Positions 13,143 to 25,981 of a stretch of DNA of 64,000 nucleotides are shown here, one piece after another. Source of the DNA: Stratiolaelaps scimitus (lineage: Eukaryota; Arthropoda; Arachnida; Mesostigmata; Laelapidae); NCBI GenBank assembly GCA_019614645.1, contig JABWDB010000038.1, positions 1,364,001-1,428,000 of the forward strand. Reading direction: 5' to 3'. Both the position numbers and the translations under genes were made by a program. The notes beneath the pieces are model-generated. The model saw only the letters and a program-made list of their open reading frames with translations. It had not been told where the DNA came from and ran no database searches. Within the stretch, counting starts at the first letter, position 1, and each line of letters starts with the position of its first letter.

Positions 13143-13681
13143 GATGATGTCGACGTAATGGAAATATCGGTGTTACAAATAATATCTGGCCTTCAATATC
13201 TTCACGCCTCGATGTGGCGGCGAAAACGTCATGATAGTCACCACCTGTGCGAAGATTATTGCTATGCCCTTGGTTATGTCGACAATTATTAGGCTGGAAT
13301 TTATTCATCGTTCATAGATCTATTTTTCCCTTAATGAATATAGATAGTATCGCACTTTCTTCGAAAGAATCTTCAGACGATAAAGGTAGTGGCACAATAT
13401 TGATGATTTCAATGACTGACTGATCGATCGATATCTTGATGTCCAGAACACTTGTGATCTCCGTAAGTCGATAATTGTTACTGCAGTCTGATTGGGTTAC
13501 AGCATTAAAGTATTCTTGTATAAAAATATTATAATACTGTTCAACAAACACTCCATGGTGCGTATTCAATTTAAATTGGGGTCTATTCTGGGAACTGCAA
13601 TTTTACAACGCTGAAGTTTTCGAAGAAAGAAATAAAATATTAACATTTGTAGTATGTGATAGACATAACAAGTAGTAAACA

Positions 13682-13682
<1 letters not shown>

Positions 13683-13712
<30 letters not shown>
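13683..13712. repeat. (TA)n microsatellite
   Basis: Uninterrupted dinucleotide run. Confidence 0.95.
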
Positions 13713-13716
<4 letters not shown>

Positions 13717-16700
13717 GACAGCAAGTTCACTGTTTTCCTCTAAATAGATTTCTGGGTAGGCGTAATATGTGAATCTGTGTAAACATTATCAAGCGTCTTA
13801 GACAGGAAGTGCAACATACTGAATATATTACATAGTATAATATACAACTTATCATTATATCTGCTGCTGTTTTCAGTTTAATTCATGTACAAAACACGTA
13901 TCTAATATAATAAGTAATTTATTCCCATTGTTATTTTTTTACTAAATAGCTCATGCGTGTTGATCTACCCTTGTGCATATAGTAGTCCCTACTGCCAACC
14001 GCAGCTTGAACCATCCCAAACCACCCGCCCATCTTTCCTCCATACGTCAATCATCTTCTTCTCATCGACGAAATCAAAATTGACGAATTCGCGCAGCCGT
14101 TACGCATTTTTTGTTATTCATCCCTCAAATCCGTCCGTCGTGTTTCACGTCGGTGCTACCTCCTACTGACACTGAAATTTGAAGCGAAAGCAAGCTAGCC
14201 AGCCATTCTATATATCAAGCGATTGCAAAAGTCACCGTCTTCTACTAACTAGTCAAATCGCGATCCGGAATATCTCCATCTGTATGATTTCTATTTCGCA
14301 GCAGCAACAGCAGCAGCAGCAGTAGCATTAAAGATAATTTTATGCCTCCTGTATTGAAACTGAAGGGAAATCTCGCGTGGGGCTAAGTCACCGAAGGCTC
14401 GAGTGTCGTTGTTCAATCGAATAAGTCGAATTGAGGTAAAGAAGAAGAGACCAAGCGATATATTCGTTCAATATTCACTCGATGGTTATCGGATCGTGAT
14501 ATCGTGAATTGACGTTTGTGGACGACCGCGACCGGTGAAAACAAAAACTTAACGGAAATGACAAAAATATGAACGAATGATTGGACTGCCAGCTACGGCA
14601 TTTCAGCTATGAAATGCCAGCTCTTTAAATTGGCCCAAGCAGAATTTTGCCCTACTTATGTCACATTTCTCACATCTACGGCAAAGCATTGGGTTGAATC
14701 AAAGTTGATTTATTCTATTTAAGAGTGAACGATTCTGTTGGAAGATCCTGTCCAAGAGGAAATCGAATAGGACCCTCACTTCCCTGACAGTAATTATCAT
14801 TTTAGTCGCACCTTGCAACCTTACCATGGGCTGAGACTGCGGGTCGATGCTCTCACTACAGAGAAAACAACACCTTGTATCTGTAACTGTAATGAATGCA
14901 AAAACACTTTAGGTTGATTGGAGTAAAGTTGGCGGATTTTCAAGAATGCATTTTTAGAACAAAAATTCTAAAAATTAATTTGAAAAGGAACGATTTTTCA
15001 TTAAATTCGTCGCTCTGTAAGACCAAAGCGCTGGTCCATTTCGCTCAAATTTGGTGGAGTTCTTAGGCCGGGAGACTCTATCCGCAAGAAGTATACGGGA
15101 ATGACGTGCGAAGTTTAGCGCAGGAAAGATGAACTGCCAACGTACAATTGGAGATGATCGAAGTGATGCTCTAAAACAACAATCTATAGTGGACAAATTG
15201 AAAGTGCGTTTCCCGTATTCGATGTGTCACTGATCCTTGCGCTCGCTTGTGAACGACACAGAACTGAACAGATTTGCATGAGGAGGATTCTCGCCCTATG
15301 GGTACCACGTAAATCGAACAGAGATTTCCGTGTGAACCAAACTTACGCTATTATTCGAAGTCGAAGGTGACCCTAGAACGCACTCTCGCAGACTGATGAG
15401 ACAAGGATCCTATTGTATTTCCATGCAGCCTGACAGGATCTAACGTCACCAGTATTTATATCCAGGCGAAACAGCTGAACCAGACATCTGTGAACAGGTC
15501 CACGGCAACAAAAAAATGCTGATTATGGCCATGGATTTCGTCGGCTCCTGTCCCGGAAACCGCTGTCACCGGAAAGGTGTATAAAAACTTTTTGACAGAA
15601 AATCGGATACGTCGCTTATTGCAAACAAGTGCATGCGTGCGTGCGTGGCTTCTCCACGACAACGCTCAGTCTCACACAGCTGTTGTTGTTGTTGAGGTGT
15701 CTTTGGCCGCGAAGGGGATCGAACTATGAAGTCAACTCGCATATTATCATTATATAAGCTCATTGGACTTCTGGTGTTTGGCCAAGTGAAGAGCAAACCG
15801 AGGGAACGGGGTCATAGAACAGGGCACCTTGTGCACAACTGGCTAAGTCTCGAAGATAGTTTTTTTTGTGGAACTATAATAATTATCCTGGCAACACAGC
15901 GCAGACGTATATGTAATATATGTTGATGAAAAGCATTATTCGTAAGACCGATGTCCCGAATGTTGCTGATAAAACAATCCTTTTTAATATGTTGAGTATA
16001 CGGTGCCTGTTCAGCCCTATAGTGATTATTGAACAGCAACATGTAGCTCTCCCAGTAGCTCCTCCTTGCTTCACAAGGACACAGATTAACTTGTTGCGTA
16101 TGGATCACTAAGGTTCTCGCAATCTCGGCCGTTCTTATCGGTCATATATGAACGCTTCAAGCCTTCTATTTTTGTTTGTTTACTAAACGAGCGGGCGACC
16201 GCCTCTGGGACGTAGCTGTTTAACCAGGTGACACACGGCGATGCCTGATTGATCCTTTCTACAATCATAGATCACTGTTATTATTTTCTTCTTGTCTTAT
16301 AATGTACCACCAAAACAATGCTTGCAACATAGATTCTATTTTTAAGTGATCCAGTCACTACTTTTTCGAGTAAGAGATTGACTGGGCGATGATTATACGA
16401 CCTCACGATCTACACCACGATACAACGGGATGTGGCCTCACTTAAAGGGGCCGTGAACAGTACATTATTAGGGAGTAATAATGCTTTAAAAATCAAACAA
16501 ACGTTTTCCTAAGTAGTGTATATCATCTCAATATCGGTCCATCTCCGACCGGCCAGTGTACGTTCTCCGGGTCAGCGATTTAGACCTATTGGGATCGATC
16601 AAAGATTAACGTATGAAGTGTTGTGCGTCTCAAACTTCAATAGATGATGTGTTGGTGGCTGACAATACTTATCTCAGCGATTCATATCTATAAAAGCACA

Positions 16701-18454
16701 ACGTTGCAAATACTCCTTTCACTTCAGAATTCTATTTATCTCTAATTTCTACATTACATATACCACCGCCCCCATTTTCACCATTACTACACTATAATTA
16801 ATCACTGTTCTGATATACAGAGCATCGACTGTTGCTGTCAACCGCTGCTAACATCAGAAATTTAATATATGCTTAGCAATTAGGCAAAATCCTACGACAA
16901 GAGTTATCTACTATCGACAATGATAATAATAATAACGAATTAGCAGATCAACACTGATATCTAGTGTGTCGTATAGCATTGAAGCCTACGAGGGGACGCC
17001 TATCCGCGGCACGGACCAATACCTCACCACTGTGTGACTAACTATGTTACATATTCAGAGTGCATTATCAGCTTGCTGCTGGCTAGCGTTGCCGCTGGGC
17101 AGCTTGAAGCAGCAGCATCAGCCTAGTTGTAATGCCCCCAACGGTCGGATAAGTATCGAGATATGTCTGATGGGCGAATGGTGCTCAATCCTGACCTAGC
17201 AGCAGGTGGTGGTGGTGAGCTGTCATTTATCTTATCTGATCAAAGCTGCGCTATCGACAGCGACACCCGCACGGATGCGGATCCGGCTGTCTTTATCTAT
17301 CTGGGTCTCCCGACATTTGCTTGATTCTATCCACATTATCATCAGCATCATCATGTTATCATGGCGCTTTAATAGATCTGCAAATGTTTTTTTTTAGAAG
17401 TGATATTTTGAATTGGTGTATTTCATGAAACGTTACTACTGACTGGTGTGACGTTAACGTAGTGAACACGTCAAGAATCAACAAATGAATGAATTATATT
17501 CGCTGAGACGAAAAACATACGAGACAACCTTTACTGTTGTTATAATTATTTGTATATTTCATATTTGAATCCTGTCTTACTTTTAAGGTACTTAATGCTG
17601 TCGGCACTTTGCGCTCTCGCCCCCGTACTGTAATGTGATAATCTTATTTAATATTTAAACGAGAACCTAAGCATTGTAAAAAGTGCAGTTCCGTCAACAA
17701 ACTATAATTGGAATTCAATAAAAAAAATAATAAGGTTGTTTTTAACTGTCGTGTTCAGTTGGAAACGACTGTGCTATTTACTAGTTGCTAGAAATTCATA
17801 TTTCAACAGAATGTGGACGTTAAACGCCGAAGTACTACGAATAGTTAGGTACGAATTGAAGGTTTGTGTCAAGCTTTGCCATGATGTTTATGTCAGGATG
17901 AAATATCACACCTCCAATTGAATGTGGCTAATAATTATGGCACAGTAGGGCCATGATTACTAGCCACTACTTGGCGCCCGTACTAAGTCTAACCACGTGC
18001 CCTTTCGGGAGGTATTCGGTATGATGCATTTACCGCTGTGTAACTTTATAGATGTTTTAATATTCCCCGACATTCGGAGCCCGTTTGATAGCAACATCTC
18101 TGTTTGCCGTCTTAATTCTAACAGACACAAATATAGAAGAGTAATGATAATTATAATAAGATTACAATAGTATCAATCGATGCATCCACAGCAACAATGA
18201 TAGCAGACAAAAAAAAAGGTCACACCATGTTATATTTGTGGTGTAGGAAAGATCGTTCAAATGGTTGAGCTGCAGTAGTATTACGTATATGATGATGATA
18301 TGTAGCACAAGTTGATATCTTTGTTACCATTGGTGTCGCCGACATCACGGTTTCGTAGCCTCGGAACTGAAGCATTTCTGCCGTGTTGTTGTCAGTGGTA
18401 GTGTATTGGCCTCATACACAATGCCGAAACGGAGTCGCCCGCTTGCTTACTCAT

Positions 18455-18456
<2 letters not shown>

Positions 18457-18506
<50 letters not shown>
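18457..18506. repeat. (TA)n microsatellite
   Basis: About 25 units. A second tract lies 100 bp downstream (18608-18634). Confidence 0.95.
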
Positions 18507-18512
<6 letters not shown>

Positions 18513-18607
18513 CAAATATACATATGTAGCATCTGTAAAATGCTGGTGACCCAGCAACGCGTATGGAGCCAGCTGCTGAGGGACACACGGGCTCTGCTAT
18601 ACACCCC

Positions 18608-18634
18608 TATATATATATATATATATATATATAT
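18608..18634. repeat. (TA)n microsatellite
   Basis: About 13 units. Confidence 0.95.
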
Positions 18635-21356
18635 GTTTGTGCCGACTCAATCGACACCTGGTGAGTGATATGATATTATTATTACTATTACTAGGGTGGC
18701 ATTAGGCAAACAGCAACGTAGTCGTAGTTGTATGTGGTTCTAGCACACGACGATCAGTAGTTCGCATTTTGTCGTGCGAACGTTCATTGTTGTTGCTGCT
18801 GCTGCTGTCGTCGTCGTCATCGTTGTGACTATTGTCGTAGTTGTCCGCCGCATGGGCAGGTAGCGTGATCAGCATCAACGTCGACATCAGCATCATTGAG
18901 GGCGCGGAACAGCAGCTAGCCGGATTGCTTAGTTGGTTGGTTGATAGTCGCAGTACCCACATCTACTGCTACTGTGGACCATCGATTGCTGTGGAGTAGG
19001 GCAGTTGCGGGGGAGGGGCCGGGGGACCGCCTCACTTGGTATTATACAACAGGGTCGTAGATGACGACGACGATGACAACAACGGGAGCCAAACAGCCGA
19101 ATCACGCGTGATGTGTGCCGTACTGCTTATATTGCTGATCCGTCGCTTGGTTGGGGTTGGCTGGTGATCGACTCTCCGTGCGCTTTCCCATCTCATGAGC
19201 CGAGAGTCTGTCTAACAGCATTCGAGGAATGGATATTATAATGTTCGAGACCGACTTCAGCGTTCGATTCCCGAAGCCGCGAGTAGCTGCAGACCCGAAA
19301 CCGAACTTGAATGACTAATGTGCAGTCACAGCCGCACCATGTAACTGCAATTGCGGCAGCATTATATTATTGTATCCAGTCTGCTCGGAGAGCGTTGAGT
19401 TGATTGAGGATTCAGTCTTACTTTTGTTGTATGGAAGTTAACAATCAGTCGCGCTCGTATCAACCATACGATCGAATTCCGCCGCTCCAGAACGCTATCT
19501 CAGTTATCTACTACCCAGACATGACTACTCAGCTCTCGTCGTGGTGTGCGCACAACTTGCATTGTACTGAACAATCCCGCTGTTTCTGTTGCTCTCAAAC
19601 AACCGCTACTGATCTGATATGATGCGTAGTGTTAAACAATAACAAAACAATGTAAATACTTTGAACGAGTGCACACAGATACTCTGAAGCATTGTGGTTC
19701 AGTTGGACTGGTATTAGTGTGTGTGTGGGCGCGCCTCTGTATCAGGCAGATTGACGTTACTTTCCACGTGCAACCTCCGTGCCAGGCCAACACAACAATG
19801 TGCTGCCATTAGCAACGATGCCACTCTTACTATTGTAGCAGATTGGACGACGACAGTGGTGAGCCCGTCGTCGTGCGAGTTGGTTCCACTGTTGTACACG
19901 TTCGGTTCGTTCTGTTGTCGGTTTGGTTTGCATCAGCATTAGCAGCCTCACCATCATCATTGTTATCAGAATGAAAAGGCTGTGCAGTGTAATGCCAGGG
20001 CCGAGAGTGGCGAGATTGTGTGGCATCTATGTTTAGTCGGCGTCAGCTATCAATTAGCCCACAGTGGAGACTCAATAGAACTCACTAGGACATGTATAAT
20101 AACAATAATATAATGACGGGAACAGCGTGACAACCACGCCACTACGCGCCACAGGTAGGGACCTGCCACCCTCCCAGGCCCTATCAACGGCGGCAACGAC
20201 TACGGCGCCAAAAGCGACAGTCATTACTGACTGACTCACTGTAGTAGTTTACTTATAGTCGAGACATCAAACATCTCGACAGGGTAGTGAAATACCAAGC
20301 AACTGGGGCGGTAAGAGAAGCCAAATCCGTCTACGCATGGAGGAGCCTACGTGAGCTAGTTGCCTACAACGCCAAACATAATACGTCAGTTTTCAAAGGC
20401 GCACAAAGGTGCTGCTAGTTTCGAGTGTGCATTGTACTATCGCTTCAGCGTCGGTGATTTGTGAAAGTGCTATCATACAACGGCGCACCTATAGAGTGCC
20501 CTTTGGTTATGATACAGTACAGAAGACTTAACACACAGACAGAAAGCAAGATTGTGACATGCAAACCTGAAAACGAGTTTAGGAACTGAAGTAACTTCGA
20601 AGGTTGACAGTTTTGTTGTTGTTGTTGTTGATGTGGCTGGACAACTGTGCGACGATAACTAATTACTGCGCTCGCATGAAATTTTCTCTCTGTGAAGTAT
20701 TTCGGGTATTCGAATTTTGTTCATGGTGAATAATCGCGTTTTTGTTTGCTACTAAATTTACTGTGTGATGTGACACCGTCGTTAAGTTGGTTGAAAATTG
20801 TCATTCGGTGATGTTGTTCTTTTTTCAATTGACACAGTTGATGGAATAACTGAATTTGTGAATGAAATGTTAATGAAGATAGAATGTAGTGTTGCGACAA
20901 AAACGCGACCGTTGAAAAATTGGATGGGCGCAACGAGTCAATAAGAGTAGCCCTTTCAAAAAACTGGCACGAGATCTTAGTGAAATCCATAGAGGAGATC
21001 ACTGTGTTTTCTTAAGCGTTTTCCTCAGTGTCTGGATGAATGTGACTAACCCAACGGTAACAGCAACGAAGCGAGATGTAATCATTGAACAGAACAGTGA
21101 GAAAACAGTGGAGTGATATTTGTATTTGATAAATTCGTTGTGCTTCGTATTTCACCAGTGGCGAGGTGTCCATCCCAGTCATATCTTCTCGTTTCGGTAA
21201 CTACAATCTCTCTTTAAATATAGAACAAGAAAATGTTTGCACGAAATTTTATAAGCATATATAATTCACAATAGTAAGAAACCTTTATTCACTCAAACAA
21301 GTGTCGCTGTGTTTAAGATAAAATAAGAACTGGAGTGTTCAGCGCTGGATGGCCTC

Positions 21357-21891
21357 AATGATAAGGATGTCAAAAGTTTGCTCGAAATCGACAATTTAAT
21401 CACTGATCAATTTCGGCGAATGTTTTGGACAAACTTTCGTTCTGGTCTGTAACGCTTTGCCTTACCGTGGGTATTATTATCCCAGGAATAAGTAATCATG
21501 AAAAACACTGGGACTCACAGAGAGAGAGAGAGAGAGTGAAGTAGTCGCTATTTTAGTACTTATTTTTACGGGCGTTGTGTTTGAGACTATGTCAACAATT
21601 GACTGTCTATTAGACGGTATAGTTAAATGTACTATTGTTACGATAGAAACCACCTTGCAAGATATTAGCAAACAGTTAAGAGTTTAACATTATTCATCTC
21701 TCGGTGAAGCGTTTGAACCACAATCAGATTAATGAATTTTTGTTTGACAATAGTAGAAACCCGGTTATAATCATGTGTAAATTTGTTCCACTTTAAGTAT
21801 TAAAAATACTTATCAACAATACATACATCCAACGAAAATGATCAGTGGTTAAATTGTCGATTGCGAGCAAACTTTTGACATCTTTATCATT
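21357..21891. mobile_element. 535-bp element with 59-bp inverted terminal arms
   Basis: The left arm (21357-21415, starting AATGATAAGGATGTCAAAAG) and the reverse complement of the right arm (21833-21891, starting AATGATAAAGATGTCAAAAG) match over 59 nt with about four differences. The similarity stops at the outer edges. The 417-bp interior has no open frame of note, a short (GA)n run at 21520-21536 and a small nested palindrome at 21795-21811. The size and terminal arms fit a non-autonomous DNA transposon (MITE). I cannot see a clear target-site duplication, so an inverted segmental duplication remains possible. Confidence 0.6.
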
Positions 21892-22092
21892 TTGTGTACG
21901 TTGTTTTTTTTAATAATCACAAATAGGCCCTTTCATTTGTTCATGTGGGCTTAAGTAGCGGTACTAACCACCAGCCACTTATGATGAGAGCATACGCGCT
22001 TAGGTAATGCACACATAGCAAACAACGGTGCAACTATCCAAAATGTAGAAATTGTAGACGATAACGCGTGAAAGGGGAGTGTTTTGCACCGG

Positions 22093-22116
22093 GCTGCTAT
22101 GGCAACCCATAGCAAC
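22093..22116 (+). promoter_or_regulatory. Overlapping RFX X-box-like motifs
   Basis: GCTGCT-AT-GGCAAC (22093-22106) differs at one position from the classic palindromic X-box GTTGCTATGGCAAC bound by RFX/DAF-19 factors. A second half-matching site, CAACCC-AT-AGCAAC, overlaps it (22103-22116). X-boxes typically sit close upstream of ciliary genes in animals, but I recognise no gene start nearby. Function is inferred from the motif alone. Confidence 0.35.
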
Positions 22117-22542
22117 GTGGGTCTGTGGATGTTAGGTGACCCATGGGGGAGGAGCGACCAGATCGCAGAAAATAATGGTGCATCATAATAAGGCGGTAGA
22201 TTTGACAGTGAGTCTTATAAAATTAGCGTTTGGCGGGAGAAGATTCAATAATGATGATGGCACTTAATGATGAGCATGTATCAGACTCGAAAGCTGAGCT
22301 CTGATCATATTAAGTGACACGTTATTGTGTTTTCCTTTTTTAAATATCTACATAGAGTTAACGAACATCAGTTGTAAATACTAATTAGGATTGGTGCAAG
22401 GATCGAGATTTTCTCCCTAATTCAAATACCATGAGAAGGTTTCCCTCGTTCCAAGAATAAACCACAATTTGAAATTGAAATTCGTTTTAATGATCCGAAA
22501 GATATTTGAATATAAATCAATCCTATTGGGATTTAGCTAGAC

Positions 22543-22592
22543 TTTACGAAGTTTACCAAATATATACTACATTATGTATGATACTTCGTAAA
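22543..22592. repeat. Inverted repeat, 10-bp perfect arms
   Basis: Arms TTTACGAAGT (22543-22552) and ACTTCGTAAA (22583-22592) are separated by 30 nt of AT-rich sequence. No function is assigned. Confidence 0.7.
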
Positions 22593-22984
22593 ACCCATTC
22601 CCATTTCTGTCACTTTTCGCAAAATCCAATACGTTTTGTCATCATACTTCGTTATAATGTAAGGCACTGTTTATGTATCTGACTAATCTCCGTATATTTA
22701 TGGTTCGTATTCTGAAAGGCATCGCGAATACGAGAATATTTTATTTCTTTCAGTATTAGTTCTATTTCGTAATTTCATATGACTTTACACTTAGCCATTT
22801 TCTTCTTCAAGGCATATCCCGAATTCGTAGTCAGCTTAAAATAGCTCGTTTTGGTACTAGTGTGTGGCAACCTTCTAAACTCGATAAAAGCACATCTGCT
22901 TGCTTCATTTGGTCAAATGGAGGTTTAGGATCATAGAACTACACAGAACGAAGTGTCGGAATTAAGTGCCGAGTAGCGACAGCA

Positions 22985-23016
22985 TTGTTTAGGTTATGAC
23001 TTGTTTAGGTTATGAC
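22985..23016 (+). repeat. Perfect 16-bp tandem duplication
   Basis: TTGTTTAGGTTATGAC occurs twice in direct succession without a mismatch, so the duplication looks recent. Confidence 0.9.
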
Positions 23017-23363
23017 AGCCAGTGACGACTTCCAACGGAAAATATCACTGTAGAATCGCGACAATAGACCGTTTTTGAACACGAATTGCGAATCGAAGCT
23101 ACTTCAACACGGATCACTTAGCCATAAAATCCTATTGTCTGCAAGGATAGGCGGGAAAATTGAAAATTGGGATGTGCTCGATATTACGAATTGTAGGAAA
23201 TATTGTCGTGGTTTTTCTTTAATCCGAAAGCTTTTACGAACACATGCGATGTTTTGACAACGTATACAAGGCTGGTCTCTATCATTTCTCAAGCTGAATC
23301 TTGAGATCGCGTAAAACGAGAGGGGCTTCGTTTTCTGAGCGACAACAAACACAATTTAGATAG

Positions 23364-23475
23364 CGTTGCACATTTGCATTTTTAAGGGGTCCGTCTTACG
23401 AAGCAATGCCGAAAGCAGTTGTACCGTGGACGTTAAATTTTGGGTGCGGGTCAGCCCGAAAAATTGATTTATAGA
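23364..23475 (-). repeat. Dispersed repeat family R1, copy 2
   Basis: It shares CACATTTGCATTT, CCGTCTTA, GAAGCAATGCCGAAAGCAG and GGACGTTAAATTTTGG with copy 1 (2633-2745) and with the inverted copy at 23641-23720. On the minus strand the frame that is open in copy 1 carries a stop. Confidence 0.65.
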
Positions 23476-23640
23476 TAGCGTACCTATTATAGATATCAAA
23501 GGTAACGAATACTTTCTACAACGTTTAGGATCACCATGCGGGATTATCCCCAAGCACAAGTCACTGCGAAAGATGGAACACTAGAAAATTGCATTATACC
23601 CACCTAATAATTAATAATAATTAATAATTTTTATTTCCGA

Positions 23641-23720
23641 GCTGACTTAGAGCCAACATTTAACGTCCGTTGTACTGCTGCCGGCATTGCTTCATAAAAT
23701 GCAAGTCCCTTTAAATAATT
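23641..23720 (+). repeat. Dispersed repeat family R1, copy 3 (inverted to copy 2)
   Basis: The reverse complement reads AAAGGGACTTGCATTTTATG, then GAAGCAATGCCGGCAGCAGT, then GGACGTTAAATGTTGGC, matching copy 2. Copies 2 and 3 thus form a head-to-head inverted pair about 165 bp apart. This could be the two ends of a foldback-type element or two independent insertions. Confidence 0.6.
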
Positions 23721-25193
23721 TCCACCTAAAGCACATCAACCCAAAAAAATGTTGAGACATAGTTCACCTAATCAAGACAAAAACTTAATATGCGTTTCGT
23801 CAGCCATTATCCTCCACCAGACTTCCTGTAGACCCTTCATAAAACGCTTCCGATAAAACGGAACCCAAAATAGACTTTCGTCTGCGACTGCGGCTTGCCC
23901 AGAACCATTTTTTCCATGAACTCAGTTCTCTGTAGTTATCCGTATTATGGCCATACTTTCAAGAAATGTCAATAGGAGAAAAAATCCGCAGATCCGATTA
24001 CAACGATATACATCGTCGTCGTCATCACCATCGTCGTCGTCGTCAAACGCCGTGTTTGCGCTGCTCTACACCAACACAATAAGCGGTAACACCATTTCGG
24101 GTGTTGTTGTAACGAACAACAACCATAACGTCGACGAGGACAACATGTCACGAACAAAAATAGTCATATTAATCGCCAGTTATCTAATAAAATGTGAAAA
24201 CGGACGACTTTTAGTTGGCGATTGTTATCTGCATCGGTAGCATTCTGCACACATTGATACACGGTTATCGTTACTGATGTTACGCACTTGCCATAGTCTA
24301 CACGCGAGGCTGTAAATGTGGCAAATATGCAAAATGAATGCACATGTGTTTTGAACATTTTAATGATTAGTTCCAATGTGTTGATTACTATAACGTAGCA
24401 GAAGTATCGATGATAGTAATCTCTTCTTATCGATTTCTACGAGGAAGAAATTAACTAGTTAGTGGGGTCTGCTTGCCAATACATGCACTCACAAATACAC
24501 ATTGACCAAAACACGAAATGATTTCGGTGGCATTCGTATTGCTCGAGATAAAAGCGGCTTGCGTGGCCGCGCATTAGTGTTAGTGGCTCGAATAAGAAAA
24601 ATCGGGCCGATTTCGTCAATCGTCCGAAGTGCGGCAATGCGAACCCAGGACAAACTCAGACGACCGCATATTGTGTCAAAAATATCAGTTGAGATACATT
24701 GAATGGTATGGGCTTTTATTATTATTTTAATAAGAAGTACGATTCGTGTATCTCATTGTAGGTTAGACGCTTTGATCTGTGCATCACATTTCTGGGTACC
24801 GTTAGAGTAATATTGGGTTGGCCGTGAAAAACAAACTCTGTTTACACCGGGTTCTTGCTGACAATACCACCTCATTATACCTGTTGAGGTTTTTCAATCA
24901 GCCAAATAGTAAAGCCAGTGATAAAACACTTCCAATTGAAGGCTCTTCAATGTAAAGAACGATTCTTGAAGACTACCGATGAATATATTTTATTTTAATG
25001 TGAATTATCATCTAGTTCATGTTCTGTAAAGGTATCTTCGGTGATAACGATGCTATTATATTCTATATAGCAATTGGTATATTTTATTACTCACAGTAGC
25101 ATGTTAATTTCAGCGTGAGCATATCCGATAGTGTTGAGCACGCCAACGAAATTACGACATGTGGATATTCTGTCAAATGTGTGCGTGCTAAGC

Positions 25194-25201
25194 TGACGTC
25201 A
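25194..25201. promoter_or_regulatory. Consensus CRE-like octamer TGACGTCA
   Basis: A perfect palindromic CREB/ATF-type site. The same octamer recurs at 56791-56798 with a very similar flank (TAAGCTGACGTCAA in both). No nearby gene start supports function. Confidence 0.3.
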
Positions 25202-25936
25202 ACAGTATTACACAACATTGACTAGATAGCCTAGCTTGGCCAAGAGTCATCGAAGCAGCAATTATGTACGATGTAGTAGCCGCATGTAAATGAATGAGGT
25301 TGTGCACACAGGCGGTTTTGCTTTCGCCAAAGAAATGGAAAGGCCATGAGATCTGTGTGAAAGTACTTTAAATTGCCGGCATCACGCCATATATATATAT
25401 ACAATACAAAGTGGTGGCCATTACAAATGATACATATGATAAATGCATCTGGCTTTACTGCGTAGTGTACGCAATAGTCATTCTTTCGGTTCCCGTCGTC
25501 AATTGAATTAAACAAAGGAAATAATAAGCAATTGCCAATTTATTATTATTATTATTAATGATTATAATGTATTGATAGATCAGTCTATCACTGAAATGGA
25601 AATGATTGCTATTCATCATCTTCTCTCTGCAGTGTTCTGCTATATTTAATTTAAGTTAGCAAAAAAATCGAGAAAGCTCTTTTAGATGGAGTATTTTGTT
25701 ATCACTCTATTTCAGTTTATCACCACAATACATTTCAGTTGATTATGATACCACAACTGGAACTTATACCTGACGATAGTCAGCACATCACTTCTTCAGG
25801 ACAACCAGATGGATGCAGCAGCAACAGTAGCTTTTGTTGTTGCAGAAGCAGCACCAGTTGTAGTAGTAGTAGCTGTTTCGACACAACGCCGAAACTGCGA
25901 AGCAGTCAAAGCTAGAAGTATACAACACACCGTGGT

Positions 25937-25938
<2 letters not shown>

Positions 25939-25978
<40 letters not shown>
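25939..25978. repeat. (TA)n microsatellite
   Basis: About 20 uninterrupted units. Confidence 0.95.

Positions 25979-25981
<3 letters not shown>

Larger units (their letters stand above)
7863..21356. other. Non-coding stretch rich in microsatellites
   Basis: No exon, tRNA or transposon domain recognised. Besides the tracts listed separately it holds (GA)n at 7975-8000, (TA)n near 8660-8684, (CT)n near 9126-9142, CAG-type repeats near 14300-14322, (GTT)n at 20612-20631 and a hairpin at 14951-14974 (TTTTTAGAA arms). The 19.0-20.5 kb part is more GC-rich than its surroundings, with no supported gene. Confidence 0.55.

Noticed and set aside
19255..19285. B-box-like GTTCGATTCCCG
   Set aside because: No credible A box, stem pairing or acceptor; similar lone B-box-like strings at 2614, 15715, 35757 (minus) and 62681 were also set aside.
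22640..22665. loxP-like ATACTTCGTTATAATG
   Set aside because: Only partial resemblance and no paired 13-bp arms around an 8-bp spacer.
23641..23720. Tn-style terminal repeat of a complete transposon with 23364-23475
   Set aside because: As an element of about 360 bp the ends do not show clear termini or target duplications, so it is reported only as an inverted repeat pair.
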